Made by a program: the position numbers and the translations under genes | Part shown: piece by piece, positions 1-8,555 of the stretch | Position numbering within the stretch: position 1 is the stretch's first letter | Layout of the letters: every line of letters starts with the position of its first letter | The notes under the pieces: model-generated | The model's input: the letters and a program-made list of their open reading frames with translations, nothing else | Databases searched by the model: none | What the model was told of the DNA's origin: nothing | NCBI GenBank assembly: GCA_942490535.1 | Contig: CALNXQ010000003.1 | Coordinates: forward strand, 1,077,259-1,141,258 | Source of the DNA: JAEINY01 sp942490535 | GTDB taxonomy: Bacteria > Bacteroidota > Bacteroidia > Bacteroidales > Marinilabiliaceae | Length of the DNA stretch: 64,000 bases | Direction: 5' to 3'

Positions 1-2828
1 TAGTAATCGGAGAACGCTGGTCGATCACGCAAGGGGCTATCGATGGCAGAAGTCAACAAATTACTTGGGTAAAAGTGTGGGTTATTCAAATAAACATTCT
101 TCTCATTAACAATATCAAAACCGGCAGCTCCTCTGAAGTGAATCGAGAAATCTAATCCTTTATAGTTTACACGAGGCGTCAAACTGAAATTATATTCCGG
201 ATTACCATTACCAAGAAATACTTTATCATCCTGCTCAACATCATCCAGGTTAGCTTCGCTGCCATCCCGGGCAATAAACAGCCATTTCCCGGTTTCATCG
301 AGCCTGCTAAACTTATATCCATAAAAAGACCCAATAGGCTGACCTGCCTCATGACGATAAATACTGCCCACTCCACCTACTTCTGAAAGGCCTCCGTAAT
401 CGACATAATTTAAATCAGCTACCTCATTTTCCAGATTAACCAGTTCGTTTTTGTTGTATGAAAACGTCAGATCCAGACTAACGGACAAATCACCCGTTTT
501 TATGATGGAGTTTTGAAGTGCCAGCTCTATTCCCTGGTTAGTCATTTCACCCACATTAGTCCAGGTTTTATTAAACTTTTTGGGTGGCACTTGTACGGAC
601 AAATACCACAACATATCCGTTGTAGTACGGTGATAATAGTCAAAGCTACCGGTGATGCGGTTGTTCAACATCCCAAAATCGACACCTGCATTAATTTCAG
701 ATTTTATTTCCCATCCTAAATCCGGATTGCTATTATACGTACTTGCGTATACTGGAATTTTTGTGCCCGCATAATCAATAAAACTATTATCAAACTGAAG
801 TGATTCGCGCGATAGGTAGTTCGATTGTATGATATTTCCTGTTACACCATAGCCAACACGAAGTTTTAGATTATTTACCACTTGAAAATTGTCCATAAAA
901 CTTTCCTCAGTAATTCTCCACCCCACAGATGCGGCCGGGAAATTAGCCCATTTATTGTTGGCCCCAAAGCGACTTGAACCTTCATGACGCACGGTTGCAG
1001 AAAACAGGTATTTGCCTGCATAGGCATAGGTTAACCGACCAAAAAAAGCAGACAAACGATCGCTATCACGATAGCTTCCCATTTTGGCTTTCCCTTCCAC
1101 CAAGTAGGTTCCTGCGGCTAAGCCATAAGCACCTAAATCATCAGTCAGGAAATTGGAGTTACTGGCATTAAAACTTGAAAATTCATGATACTCATAAGTA
1201 TGCCCTAATAACACCCCTAATGAGTGTACATCACCCAATACTTTTTTATAATCCAATGTTAAATCATACATTTTTTTGGTATCATCAAAATGATATTGGA
1301 AGGCATTACCATTACGCACCTCAGCGATGGATGTAGGGGATACAATTTCCTGATAATTTCGATCATATACGCTATTGAAATGATAAGCTCCGAATGCACC
1401 TACTGTCAAACCATCAATAAGCTCATATGTACTTCTCAGACTGGCCACTACTTTACGCCCCAGTCCACTTTGCATCTCTTGTTCTCTTTTAGCGATTGGA
1501 TTGTAAGCTCTAAAACCGGTTGGCTTGGTGTACATGCCGTCTTCATCAATAATGGGACGGGTCGGATTAATTCTGGTTGCCATTTCGGTATCCCGGTAAT
1601 CATTTGCCGTGCCATTGTATTTCTTATCGGCGTAATTACCTTCTTCAAAGGTAGTTGAGAGAATGGCATTAACCATTAAACGATCATCAAAACCTTTATG
1701 CATTACCCCAATACGTGCATTCAAAGATTCTTTTCCACTATTGATCATGATCCCTTCCACGTCGCGATAATTGACCGATGCGCGGTAGCTTAACTTTTCG
1801 GTTCCGCCTGAGAACGACAAGTTATGCACTTGAGTAACAGGTTTTGCAATAAGGCCACTTAGATAATCTTCATCACTACCTAAATCAGAAAAAGATTTAT
1901 TGGGATCTTCAGCCTTTATGAGGGCTCCCATCTCCAAATATTGTTTTGCATTCATCATTTCCGGCACATTGTAAGCTCGCTCGGTAGAAACATACCCAGA
2001 GTAATCCACCTGAAGTTTACCCTCCTTACCACCTTTAGTCGTGATCAAAATAACACCATTACTACCACGCGTACCATAAATGGCAGCTGCCGATCCATCT
2101 TTCAGCACATTGATACTTTCGATATCTTCAGGAGCCACCGTATTCAAGTCACCACCACTGACACCATCGATAACAATAAGCGGTGAAGCACCTGCTGCCA
2201 ATGTGCCTTGCCCCCTCAAACGGATATTAAATGATCCGTTTGGATCATTTCCTGCAGGACGGATAATTTGTAGACCGGCCACTTTACCTTCGACAGCTTG
2301 CAGTGGATTAGCTGCAAAACCCTGATTAAAATCAGCAGCAGACACTTTAGCGACGGAACTTGTCACTTCCGTTTTCTTTTGGGTACCATAACCTACCACT
2401 ACCACTTCATCCAACCCCTGCACATCTTCAACTAGCACAATATCCAGCGTAGACTGTCCAGTCACCAGTACTTCCTGATTAACAAAACCCACAAATGAAA
2501 ATACCAATACTGTGTTTTCTTCTACATTGCTGATTTCATAAACCCCATCAATATTAGTAATGGTTCCCCTGTCAGTTCCTTTAATCAGAATGCTGACACC
2601 GGGAATAGGTTCTCCTGTTTCATCGACCACCTTACCAGTTAATTTCTTTTGCTGCATGACCGATTCTGAAAAATCAGCGGATGCAGTAACTGCATTTGAT
2701 CCGTTGATTTCTGCTGACACATTCAACGCGATAAACATCAGCAAAATCAGTCCAATGCTTCTACTTTTTAGTTTTTGGGATCTAAAACTCCCACAATGGA
2801 GTAAACTCCAACTCGATTTTTGTTTCAT
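1..2828 (-). CDS. SusC/RagA-type TonB-dependent outer-membrane receptor, C-terminus cut by window edge
   Basis: Translating the minus strand from an ATG at 2828 gives an open frame to base 1, so about 942 residues are visible and the final barrel strands are missing. The start MKQKSSWSLL is followed by a hydrophobic signal segment (SIGLILLMFIALNVSA). A carboxypeptidase-D-like repeat follows (LTGKVVDETGEPIPGVSI, residues about 60-130), then the SusC signature DEVVVVGYGTQKK, the plug with GSAAAIYGTRGSNGVILITTKGG, and barrel repeats. There is no N-terminal STN domain, unlike the second SusC at 12226-15522, so direct signalling to a FecR is not expected. Such receptors import oligosaccharides with a SusD partner, which should lie beyond the left edge. 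Its leader carries the hairpin element at 2853-2906. Family call is secure; the substrate is unknown. Confidence 0.93.
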   Translation of the reverse strand, partial: MKQKSSWSLLHCGSFRSQKLKSRSIGLILLMFIALNVSAEINGSNAVTASADFSESVMQQKKLTGKVVDETGEPIPGVSILIKGTDRGTITNIDGVYEISNVEENTVLVFSFVGFVNQEVLVTGQSTLDIVLVEDVQGLDEVVVVGYGTQKKTEVTSSVAKVSAADFNQGFAANPLQAVEGKVAGLQIIRPAGNDPNGSFNIRLRGQGTLAAGASPLIVIDGVSGGDLNTVAPEDIESINVLKDGSAAAIYGTRGSNGVILITTKGGKEGKLQVDYSGYVSTERAYNVPEMMNAKQYLEMGALIKAEDPNKSFSDLGSDEDYLSGLIAKPVTQVHNLSFSGGTEKLSYRASVNYRDVEGIMINSGKESLNARIGVMHKGFDDRLMVNAILSTTFEEGNYADKKYNGTANDYRDTEMATRINPTRPIIDEDGMYTKPTGFRAYNPIAKREQEMQSGLGRKVVASLRSTYELIDGLTVGAFGAYHFNSVYDRNYQEIVSPTSIAEVRNGNAFQYHFDDTKKMYDLTLDYKKVLGDVHSLGVLLGHTYEYHEFSSFNASNSNFLTDDLGAYGLAAGTYLVEGKAKMGSYRDSDRLSAFFGRLTYAYAGKYLFSATVRHEGSSRFGANNKWANFPAASVGWRITEESFMDNFQVVNNLKLRVGYGVTGNIIQSNYLSRESLQFDNSFIDYAGTKIPVYASTYNSNPDLGWEIKSEINAGVDFGMLNNRITGSFDYYHRTTTDMLWYLSVQVPPKKFNKTWTNVGEMTNQGIELALQNSIIKTGDLSVSLDLTFSYNKNELVNLENEVADLNYVDYGGLSEVGGVGSIYRHEAGQPIGSFYGYKFSRLDETGKWLFIARDGSEANLDDVEQDDKVFLGNGNPEYNFSLTPRVNYKGLDFSIHFRGAAGFDIVNEKNVYLNNPHFYPSNLLTSAIDSPLRDRPAFSDY

Positions 2829-2852
2829 TGATTGTTAATGTTTGGTAATTAC

Positions 2853-2906
2853 TAAAATGTCTGTTCTCAACATTCGTGTTCAGGGAAAATTATTGGCGCC
2901 TCCCTT
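2853..2906 (-). promoter_or_regulatory. conserved two-hairpin susC leader element, copy 1
   Basis: On the minus strand, 25-78 nt before the susC start codon, an AGGGA/TCCCT stem encloses a loop with GGCGCCAATAA. It is followed by ACACGAATG, then CATT closing a second hairpin (AATG/CATT). The same order, loop core GCGCCAAyAA, ACACGAATG and GACATTTTA occur before the other susC at 15549-15603, at the same distance from the ATG (27 versus 28 nt). The stem sequences differ but still pair, which favours an RNA structure. No named RNA family is recognised. Confidence 0.6.
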
Positions 2907-3039
2907 AATTGTTAATCTTTCTATAATTCCATAAGATATCTTTTAGAGTGGTATTATTCGTATTCGCTTTTAATATACCAACTATTAAACTGACTATCAT
3001 TTGGTATTTTGCATTCAACAAATACACTTCAATTAATAT

Positions 3040-3070
3040 AATGATCGGTTACCCCTCCAATACCCTACCC
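3040..3070 (-). promoter_or_regulatory. two-part motif shared with the fecR upstream region, copy 1
   Basis: The minus strand reads GGGTAGGGTATT, nine bases, then ACCGATCATT. The same two blocks with the same nine-base gap occur directly upstream of fecR at 16666-16696. It lies about 210 nt upstream of the first susC start. The geometry resembles an ECF-sigma promoter or a paired operator; which one cannot be told from two copies. Confidence 0.5.
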
Positions 3071-3434
3071 TTAAAACATCATTTTATTTACTTTTTTTAA
3101 CTTTTATCAACACAATGAGTCCTCAGGGATTATCATCCACCTTACTTTTATCATCACTAAGATTCAAGTGTAAAAGAACGTTTTTCATTTCCAACACCCC
3201 ACCAAGCAATTCTACTACTATTACTCACCTCGCCCTGCCATCCAAACACTTTTGTCAATATTTTTTTTGATTTTCAAGCATTCAACATAGCCATAAATCC
3301 ATTTTATGCCCAACAACATACACAATAATCACCATCACCCCTAAATGAATGATTTTTCTCAGACTTTATTATGAAGACTATGCTCATCTTGCACCTGGAA
3401 ATAATTAACCGAGATTTAAGTAATATATATACAC
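3071..3434. other. AT-rich intergenic region between divergent susC and glnA
   Basis: This is the glnA-proximal part of a 606-nt divergent gap. It is AT-rich and holds no convincing open frame, repeat array or hairpin. Promoters for glnA must lie here, but no clear TAnnTTTG element was found. The 40 nt before the glnA ATG are A/T runs without a Shine-Dalgarno sequence, as is usual in Bacteroidota. Confidence 0.5.
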
Positions 3435-4931
3435 ATGAATGCAGCATTAACATTAAATCCAAATCCACTGGTGAGGTATCTGAATAAGCCAGCTGTTGAG
3501 TTCAACAAAGAAGATCTTATCAGATACATGGAGGCGCACGAAATTAGGATGTTAAATTTCAGATACGTGGCTGAAGACGGTCGTTTAAAAACCTTAAACT
3601 TCGTTGTATCAGGACGCGATCATTTGGATGCCATTTTATCTTCAGGTGAACGAGTAGACGGGTCCAGTTTGTTTTCATTTATGGAAGCCGGCAGTTCTGA
3701 CTTATATGTTGTTCCCCGATACCGCACTGCTTTCCTGAACCCCTTTACCGAAGAACCATCATTAGAAATATTGTGTTCATTTTATGACCACACCGGACAG
3801 GCTCTGGAATCTGCTCCTGAGAATGTATTGAAAAAAGCCATTACTTATTTCAGGTCCTCCACAGGGATGGATATGAAATTTCTGGGTGAACTGGAGTACT
3901 ATGTAAACAGTGAACGCACCAGCATTTTCCCAGCCACTGATCAAAAAGGTTACCACGAATCAGAGCCCTTTGCCAAGTTTGAATTCATGCGCAAAGAAGC
4001 TTTAAAACTGGTGGCTCAGTGTGGTGGGCAAATTAAGTACGGACACGCCGAAGTAGGTAACTTTTTTAGCGGAGATGAGGCCTTTGAGCAACATGAAATC
4101 GAGTTTTTACCCACCGATCCGGAATTTGCGGCTGATCAGATGCTGATTGCCAAATGGGTGCTACGCATGCTGGCTGAGCAATTGCAAGTTGAAATCAGCT
4201 TTGCGCCGAAAATTACCGTTGGAAAAGCCGGTAGCGGACTTCACTTTCACATGTTGGTGGAAAAAGACGGTAAAAACATCATGCTGGAGAATGATAAGCT
4301 GAGTGATGTTTCTAAAAAAGTAATCGCCGGCATTCTGGATGTAGCCGATGCTTTGACTGCTTTTGGCAATACCATCCCCACGTCCTATTTGCGCCTGGTA
4401 CCGCACCAGGAAGCTCCTACAAATGTCTGCTGGGGTGATCGTAACCGTTCCGCTTTGGTTCGTGTCCCACTGGGATGGACTGGTGGTGTTGAGAAAATGA
4501 TTTTTGACGCCAACCCTGGTATTGACATCAACCCGGCTAATACAGGCAGCAAGCAAACCGTTGAATTCCGTGTACCTGATGGTTCGGCAAACATTCATTT
4601 AACCATCGCCGGATTAATCATGGCTGCCGAACACGGACTTAAGATGCCAAATGCATTGGAAAATGCTGCGAAATTATACGTGAGTGGAAACATCTTTAAA
4701 GAAATGCCTAAAGATGGGCTGGAACAACTCCCTACGTCGTGTTACGAATCGGCAGAACGTCTGGAAGCCAAACGTCAGTTGTTTGAAACCAACAACGTGT
4801 TCCCGGCACGTGTGATTAACCATACTATTCATAAACTGAAGTCATTTGACGATCAAAAATTAAGCGAAAAGCTATTCGGTAACAACGAAGCCATTCGCGA
4901 CTTAGTACTAGAATACATTCATTGCCAATAA
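3435..4931 (+). CDS. glnA: glutamine synthetase (GlnA-like, class I fold)
   Basis: 498 residues, close to the length of type I glutamine synthetase, which makes glutamine from glutamate, ammonia and ATP in the cytoplasm. The N-terminal beta-grasp part contains VDGSSLFSF. The catalytic domain shows GSGLHFHM near residue 260 (the HxH-type nucleotide and metal loop) and EFRVPDGSANIHLTIAGLI. At the position of the adenylylated tyrosine of enteric enzymes (NLYDLPPEE) this protein has NIFKEMPKDG, so the tyrosine is replaced by phenylalanine and adenylylation control is unlikely. It is a single gene ending in a clear terminator, divergent from susC and convergent with GH92. It could be a specialised GlnA paralogue. 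The gene symbol rests on family resemblance. Confidence 0.9.
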   Translation: MNAALTLNPNPLVRYLNKPAVEFNKEDLIRYMEAHEIRMLNFRYVAEDGRLKTLNFVVSGRDHLDAILSSGERVDGSSLFSFMEAGSSDLYVVPRYRTAFLNPFTEEPSLEILCSFYDHTGQALESAPENVLKKAITYFRSSTGMDMKFLGELEYYVNSERTSIFPATDQKGYHESEPFAKFEFMRKEALKLVAQCGGQIKYGHAEVGNFFSGDEAFEQHEIEFLPTDPEFAADQMLIAKWVLRMLAEQLQVEISFAPKITVGKAGSGLHFHMLVEKDGKNIMLENDKLSDVSKKVIAGILDVADALTAFGNTIPTSYLRLVPHQEAPTNVCWGDRNRSALVRVPLGWTGGVEKMIFDANPGIDINPANTGSKQTVEFRVPDGSANIHLTIAGLIMAAEHGLKMPNALENAAKLYVSGNIFKEMPKDGLEQLPTSCYESAERLEAKRQLFETNNVFPARVINHTIHKLKSFDDQKLSEKLFGNNEAIRDLVLEYIHCQ

Positions 4932-4958
4932 TTAATTGATTACACAACTAGACATTTT

Positions 4959-4992
4959 AAAACCGCCTTTCAAAAGTGATTGGCGGTTTTTT
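4959..4992 (+). terminator. Rho-independent terminator of glnA
   Basis: A stem AAAACCGCC / GGCGGTTTT with a 14-nt loop, followed by T residues, begins 28 nt after the glnA stop codon. Confidence 0.85.
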
Positions 4993-5036
4993 CATGCCAT
5001 CTTTTCCGGTCCCAATAATCTTCAAAAGCCACACAT

Positions 5037-5225
5037 CTGACCCTTTCATGCAGACTCCTGATGTTTTCAACTAAAAACCTTCCGCTATTTGATTCCTACC
5101 TGACACTTCTGTATTGTCAGCTACTATTATTCGCTAATTCACTGATAACTTTCGTCTAAATACTGATACTTCCATGTAATTTTCTGACCCATTGATATAA
5201 CTTCCTGATACCTCGCCGTAAATCA
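5037..5225. repeat. 21-nt phased degenerate array, nine units
   Basis: Nine successive 21-nt blocks start at 5037, 5058, 5079, 5100, 5121, 5142, 5163, 5184 and 5205. All begin with CT, seven begin CTGA, position 5 is always a pyrimidine and position 10 is always a pyrimidine. There are no insertions or deletions between units although the rest of each unit varies. The block at 5100 is palindromic at its ends (CTGACA...TGTCAG). The array sits between the terminators of two convergent genes, glnA and GH92. No open frame spans it. Two further arrays with the same period occur in this window. Confidence 0.7.
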
Positions 5226-5242
5226 ATCTGGCTATAGTTCAC

Positions 5243-5282
5243 AAAAAAGCCGTCCCAAAACGAATTGAGACGGCTTTTCTTC
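5243..5282 (-). terminator. terminator of the GH92 gene (works in both directions)
   Basis: AAAAAGCCGTC and GACGGCTTTTCTT form an 11-bp stem with a 14-nt loop. Read leftwards it ends in a T run, 15 nt after the GH92 stop codon, and it also reads as a terminator rightwards. Confidence 0.85.
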
Positions 5283-5296
5283 AAAAAAAAACGAAT

Positions 5297-8206
5297 CTAA
5301 TTAAACAGAATGGCCTCGGGAACAGCCGTCAAATTACTTCCCGGTTGTTGCCATAGAAATTTCAAATCAATATCATCGGAACACTGATAAAATCCCAATT
5401 CAATGGGATGCAATCCTTCACTTAACCAAATGGAACCACTCTGAGCCAAGGTTTTGGTTTTGCGTCCATCACTTTCGAACAGTTCAATACCATCGATTTT
5501 CAACTGCCCGCCATCATTCATGTGCACTTCAAACGTGTACCAGCCTTTTTTTGTGATTTTGATATAGCCTTTAAAGTTCATCCCAATCCACTCTGTCCGG
5601 TCGTTCAAACCCAATTCAAAATTAGATACAATGGCCGTTTTGGCAGGAAGATCGGCTTCAAAATCATATACGGAACGGTAAATCCCTTCATAGTACTGAC
5701 ACTGCAAACCCTGCTTCAGACTGGCCACATTCACATCGGCCGTACCTGAACTTTTCACAAATGGTACGGTAGCCACATAAGACGGCAACTGTCCTTCGGC
5801 ATAAGCCATCAGTTTGAGTGTTGTGGTGCTGGTTAATTCGAATGGAGCCAGGTATTTCTGAGCTGTTTGATCCGGCACTGATCCATCCAGAGTGTAATAA
5901 ATAACAGCTCCTGCATCGGCACATCCCAATTCCACTGTGGTACGCCCTAAAAAATGCGTATCGCCAGCCTTTACATAGGGATTGGCCGTGTATTTCTGAC
6001 TCATCTTATTATCCGGCAGGTCAAAATCACCCGGAGCTTCACCTGTTTTATAGGACAGCGTTCCGCCTTGAAGCAGAAGCTGGTGATCGATTGTAGCTGC
6101 TGTAAAGGCATCACCGTTTAACGTTCGACTCACTGCATAAGTCTTTTCGGTAGCCATTGAAGGGCCATCCGTTTCGATCCGAAAAGTTTGTCCATTATCC
6201 AGATGAATATTAATGGCCGGAAAATAAGGCAAGCCAACCACATAATCAGCAACTCCCGGACTTACTGAAAACAAGCCAGTGGCGCTCATCACGTACCAGG
6301 CCGACATCTGACCACAATCTTCATTCCCACAAATACCTCCGGGTGTTGGCGCGTATTGTTGGGTCAGGATCTGCCGTACCCGGTTGGTCATTTTAGTATG
6401 ATTACCGGTCCAAGCATACATCCAGGCAATGTGATGACTGGGTTCATTCCCGTGGGCATAATTCCCTATTAAACCGGTCACATCGGTTCCGGCATGCAAC
6501 TCCTCCGTAATTTCTGTTTCGAATAATGCATCCATCCACTTTTCAAATGGTACCGATCCACCACTCAATGCCATCAATCCATATACATCATGAGGCACAA
6601 AAAAACTGTACTGAAACGAATTCCCTTCGGTATAGTGGTAGCCCACAGAAGTGGGATCAAAATCGGCTAACCAATCCCCGTTATAGAATTTAGGACGCAT
6701 AAAACCACTACCCACATCGTATTTATTCTTATAAAATTGTGACCGGCGGATGAATTCATTATACACATCAGCGTGGCCCGTAGCCTTGGCGAACTGAGCG
6801 ATACACCAATCATTGTAGGCATATTCCAGGGTCTTGGAAACCGATTGACTGCTTTTGTTAGCAGGAACGTATCCTTTCTGGCGGTAATCATTCAAGCCGC
6901 GACGTTCACTATTGGCCGTGGCCAGCATCAGTTTCAAGGCTTTATCAGTATCAAAATCCGTAATTCCTTTGGCATAGGCATCGGCAATGACCGATACCGC
7001 ATGATAACCAATCATACAACGCGTATCGTTATTGGCCAATTCCCACATGGGATAAGTGCCAAACTGCTCCCCTTTATCAATTAAACTTCTTACAAAATCA
7101 CGTGTTTCCGTAGGATGGGTAATGGTTAATAAAGGATGCAAATTACGGAAGGTATCCCACAACGAGAATACCGTGTAATGAGTATATCCTTCAGCCACAT
7201 GAATTTCGCCATCCATACCACGGTAGCGGCCATCCACATCGGAAAATACATTGGGTGTTAACAAACAATGATACCAGGCCGAATAAAAGTTGGTGAGATC
7301 ATCCTTACTGCCACCTTCCACATCTAATTTACTCAAGTTATTAAGCCATACTGTATGCGCTTCTTGCTTAACCTTTTCAAAATCCCAGTGATTTACTTCA
7401 GCAGAAAGGTTATTGCGCGCTCCATCGGTATCCACCGATGATAAGGCCGTTTTCACACTGACCTCTTTTACACCTTTGGGAAATGTAAATATGGCCTGTA
7501 TCTTCTTTCCGGCATGCACTTGTCCTTCGACTTTATGACCATCGATAAACACATCGTAGGATTCAAAAGGCGTGGAGAACTCAGATGCAAAGAACAACTT
7601 TTGTTTACCGGCCCAATCCTTGGAATGACGACTTCCGGCGAGTTTATTATCCAAAATTTCAAGAGAAGCTTCCGTCACTTCATCCCGGTGAATCAAATCC
7701 ACCAACACTTTAGCGGGTTCGTCTCCCTTAAAATGATACCGCTGAAACCCCACACGAGTTGTTGTGGTGAGTTCCACATCTACCTTAAAATCATCCAGTG
7801 TGACTTTGTAATAACCTGGCTGGGCAAGCTCTGTCTCGTGCCGGTACAGGGAACGATAACCGGCTGAAGGTTCAGCCCGGGTCCCGGGATCCAGAGAAAT
7901 ATTTCCGGTATGGGGTAAAAACAAAACATCACAATACTCGGGCACCCCAGTCCCGGACAGATGCGTATGGCTAAAGCCAACTATGGCACTGTCGCTGTAG
8001 TGATACCCTGAACAGCCGTCCCAACTGTTATCATTTCGCGTATCCGGGCTTAATTGCACCATCCCAAATGGCATGGCTGCCCCCGGATAGGTATGTCCAT
8101 GGGCACCTGTACCAATAAAGGGATCGACATAGGTAGTCACCTCGTTTTGCTTACACCCCATCCACACTAAAGGGAATAAGAGTAAAGAGAAAATTGTAAT
8201 TCGCAT
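5297..8206 (-). CDS. GH92 family alpha-mannosidase lipoprotein with CHB_HEX-type and PA14 modules
   Basis: From the ATG at 8206 this gives 969 residues. The start is chosen because MRITIFSLLLFPLVWMGCKQN is a complete lipoprotein signal with lipobox WMGC; an in-frame ATG at 8269 would bury it. The mature part opens with YVDPFIGTGAHGHTYPGA, typical of GH92. It carries HHIAWMYAWTGN and the signature GNEDCGQMSAWYV, which holds catalytic acids in this calcium-dependent exo-mannosidase family. After the catalytic domain come a chitobiase-C-terminal-like module (YYTLDGSVPD) and a PA14-like module (WYTFEVHMNDGGQLKIDG). GH92 enzymes trim mannose from N-glycans or yeast mannan at the cell surface or in the periplasm. 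The gene follows the peptidase gene but a terminator lies between them, so it may have its own promoter. Confidence 0.93.
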   Translation of the reverse strand: MRITIFSLLLFPLVWMGCKQNEVTTYVDPFIGTGAHGHTYPGAAMPFGMVQLSPDTRNDNSWDGCSGYHYSDSAIVGFSHTHLSGTGVPEYCDVLFLPHTGNISLDPGTRAEPSAGYRSLYRHETELAQPGYYKVTLDDFKVDVELTTTTRVGFQRYHFKGDEPAKVLVDLIHRDEVTEASLEILDNKLAGSRHSKDWAGKQKLFFASEFSTPFESYDVFIDGHKVEGQVHAGKKIQAIFTFPKGVKEVSVKTALSSVDTDGARNNLSAEVNHWDFEKVKQEAHTVWLNNLSKLDVEGGSKDDLTNFYSAWYHCLLTPNVFSDVDGRYRGMDGEIHVAEGYTHYTVFSLWDTFRNLHPLLTITHPTETRDFVRSLIDKGEQFGTYPMWELANNDTRCMIGYHAVSVIADAYAKGITDFDTDKALKLMLATANSERRGLNDYRQKGYVPANKSSQSVSKTLEYAYNDWCIAQFAKATGHADVYNEFIRRSQFYKNKYDVGSGFMRPKFYNGDWLADFDPTSVGYHYTEGNSFQYSFFVPHDVYGLMALSGGSVPFEKWMDALFETEITEELHAGTDVTGLIGNYAHGNEPSHHIAWMYAWTGNHTKMTNRVRQILTQQYAPTPGGICGNEDCGQMSAWYVMSATGLFSVSPGVADYVVGLPYFPAINIHLDNGQTFRIETDGPSMATEKTYAVSRTLNGDAFTAATIDHQLLLQGGTLSYKTGEAPGDFDLPDNKMSQKYTANPYVKAGDTHFLGRTTVELGCADAGAVIYYTLDGSVPDQTAQKYLAPFELTSTTTLKLMAYAEGQLPSYVATVPFVKSSGTADVNVASLKQGLQCQYYEGIYRSVYDFEADLPAKTAIVSNFELGLNDRTEWIGMNFKGYIKITKKGWYTFEVHMNDGGQLKIDGIELFESDGRKTKTLAQSGSIWLSEGLHPIELGFYQCSDDIDLKFLWQQPGSNLTAVPEAILFN

Positions 8207-8443
8207 TTCAGTCAACTTTTGTTCGTTACAAAAAATCAAATTGCAGGCCGACAATCGCCTTTCCAACAACTATCCAACCCGCAATATGAAACAATCAAAC
8301 AACTCTATGAAAAAAAACTTAACAAAAAAAAATATAAACTGTCCTATTTATAAATCTTAATACCTGAACTTTATAAGTAAGTCTATTTCTCATCGTTCAA
8401 CGATAGTCCGGCATTTTGCCTATAAATGCCAGTCTACGGACAC

Positions 8444-8504
8444 AAAAATCCCGACCTTGTAGCACCTCAGAACAAAAAATCTGCTACAACACAAGATCGG
8501 GATT
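8444..8504 (-). terminator. long hairpin terminator after the peptidase gene
   Basis: Read leftwards, AATCCCGATCTTGTGTTGTAGC pairs (in two blocks with a short bulge) with GCTACAAGGTCGGGATTTTT, about 50 nt after the stop codon of the 8556-10574 gene. The rest of the 349-nt gap (8207-8555) is A/T-rich, shows no gene, and presumably holds the GH92 promoter. Confidence 0.75.
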
Positions 8505-8555
8505 ATAATTTATCAATAGCCATTCAACAAGTACAAAGCAGCTTGATATACTGGC

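Noticed and set aside
3435..4931. Type III glutamine synthetase (GlnN)
   Set aside because: At 498 residues it is far shorter than type III (about 730) and has the type I motif order.
8207..8269. Longer N-terminus for the GH92 protein (start at 8269)
   Set aside because: It would place 21 residues before a complete lipoprotein signal peptide.
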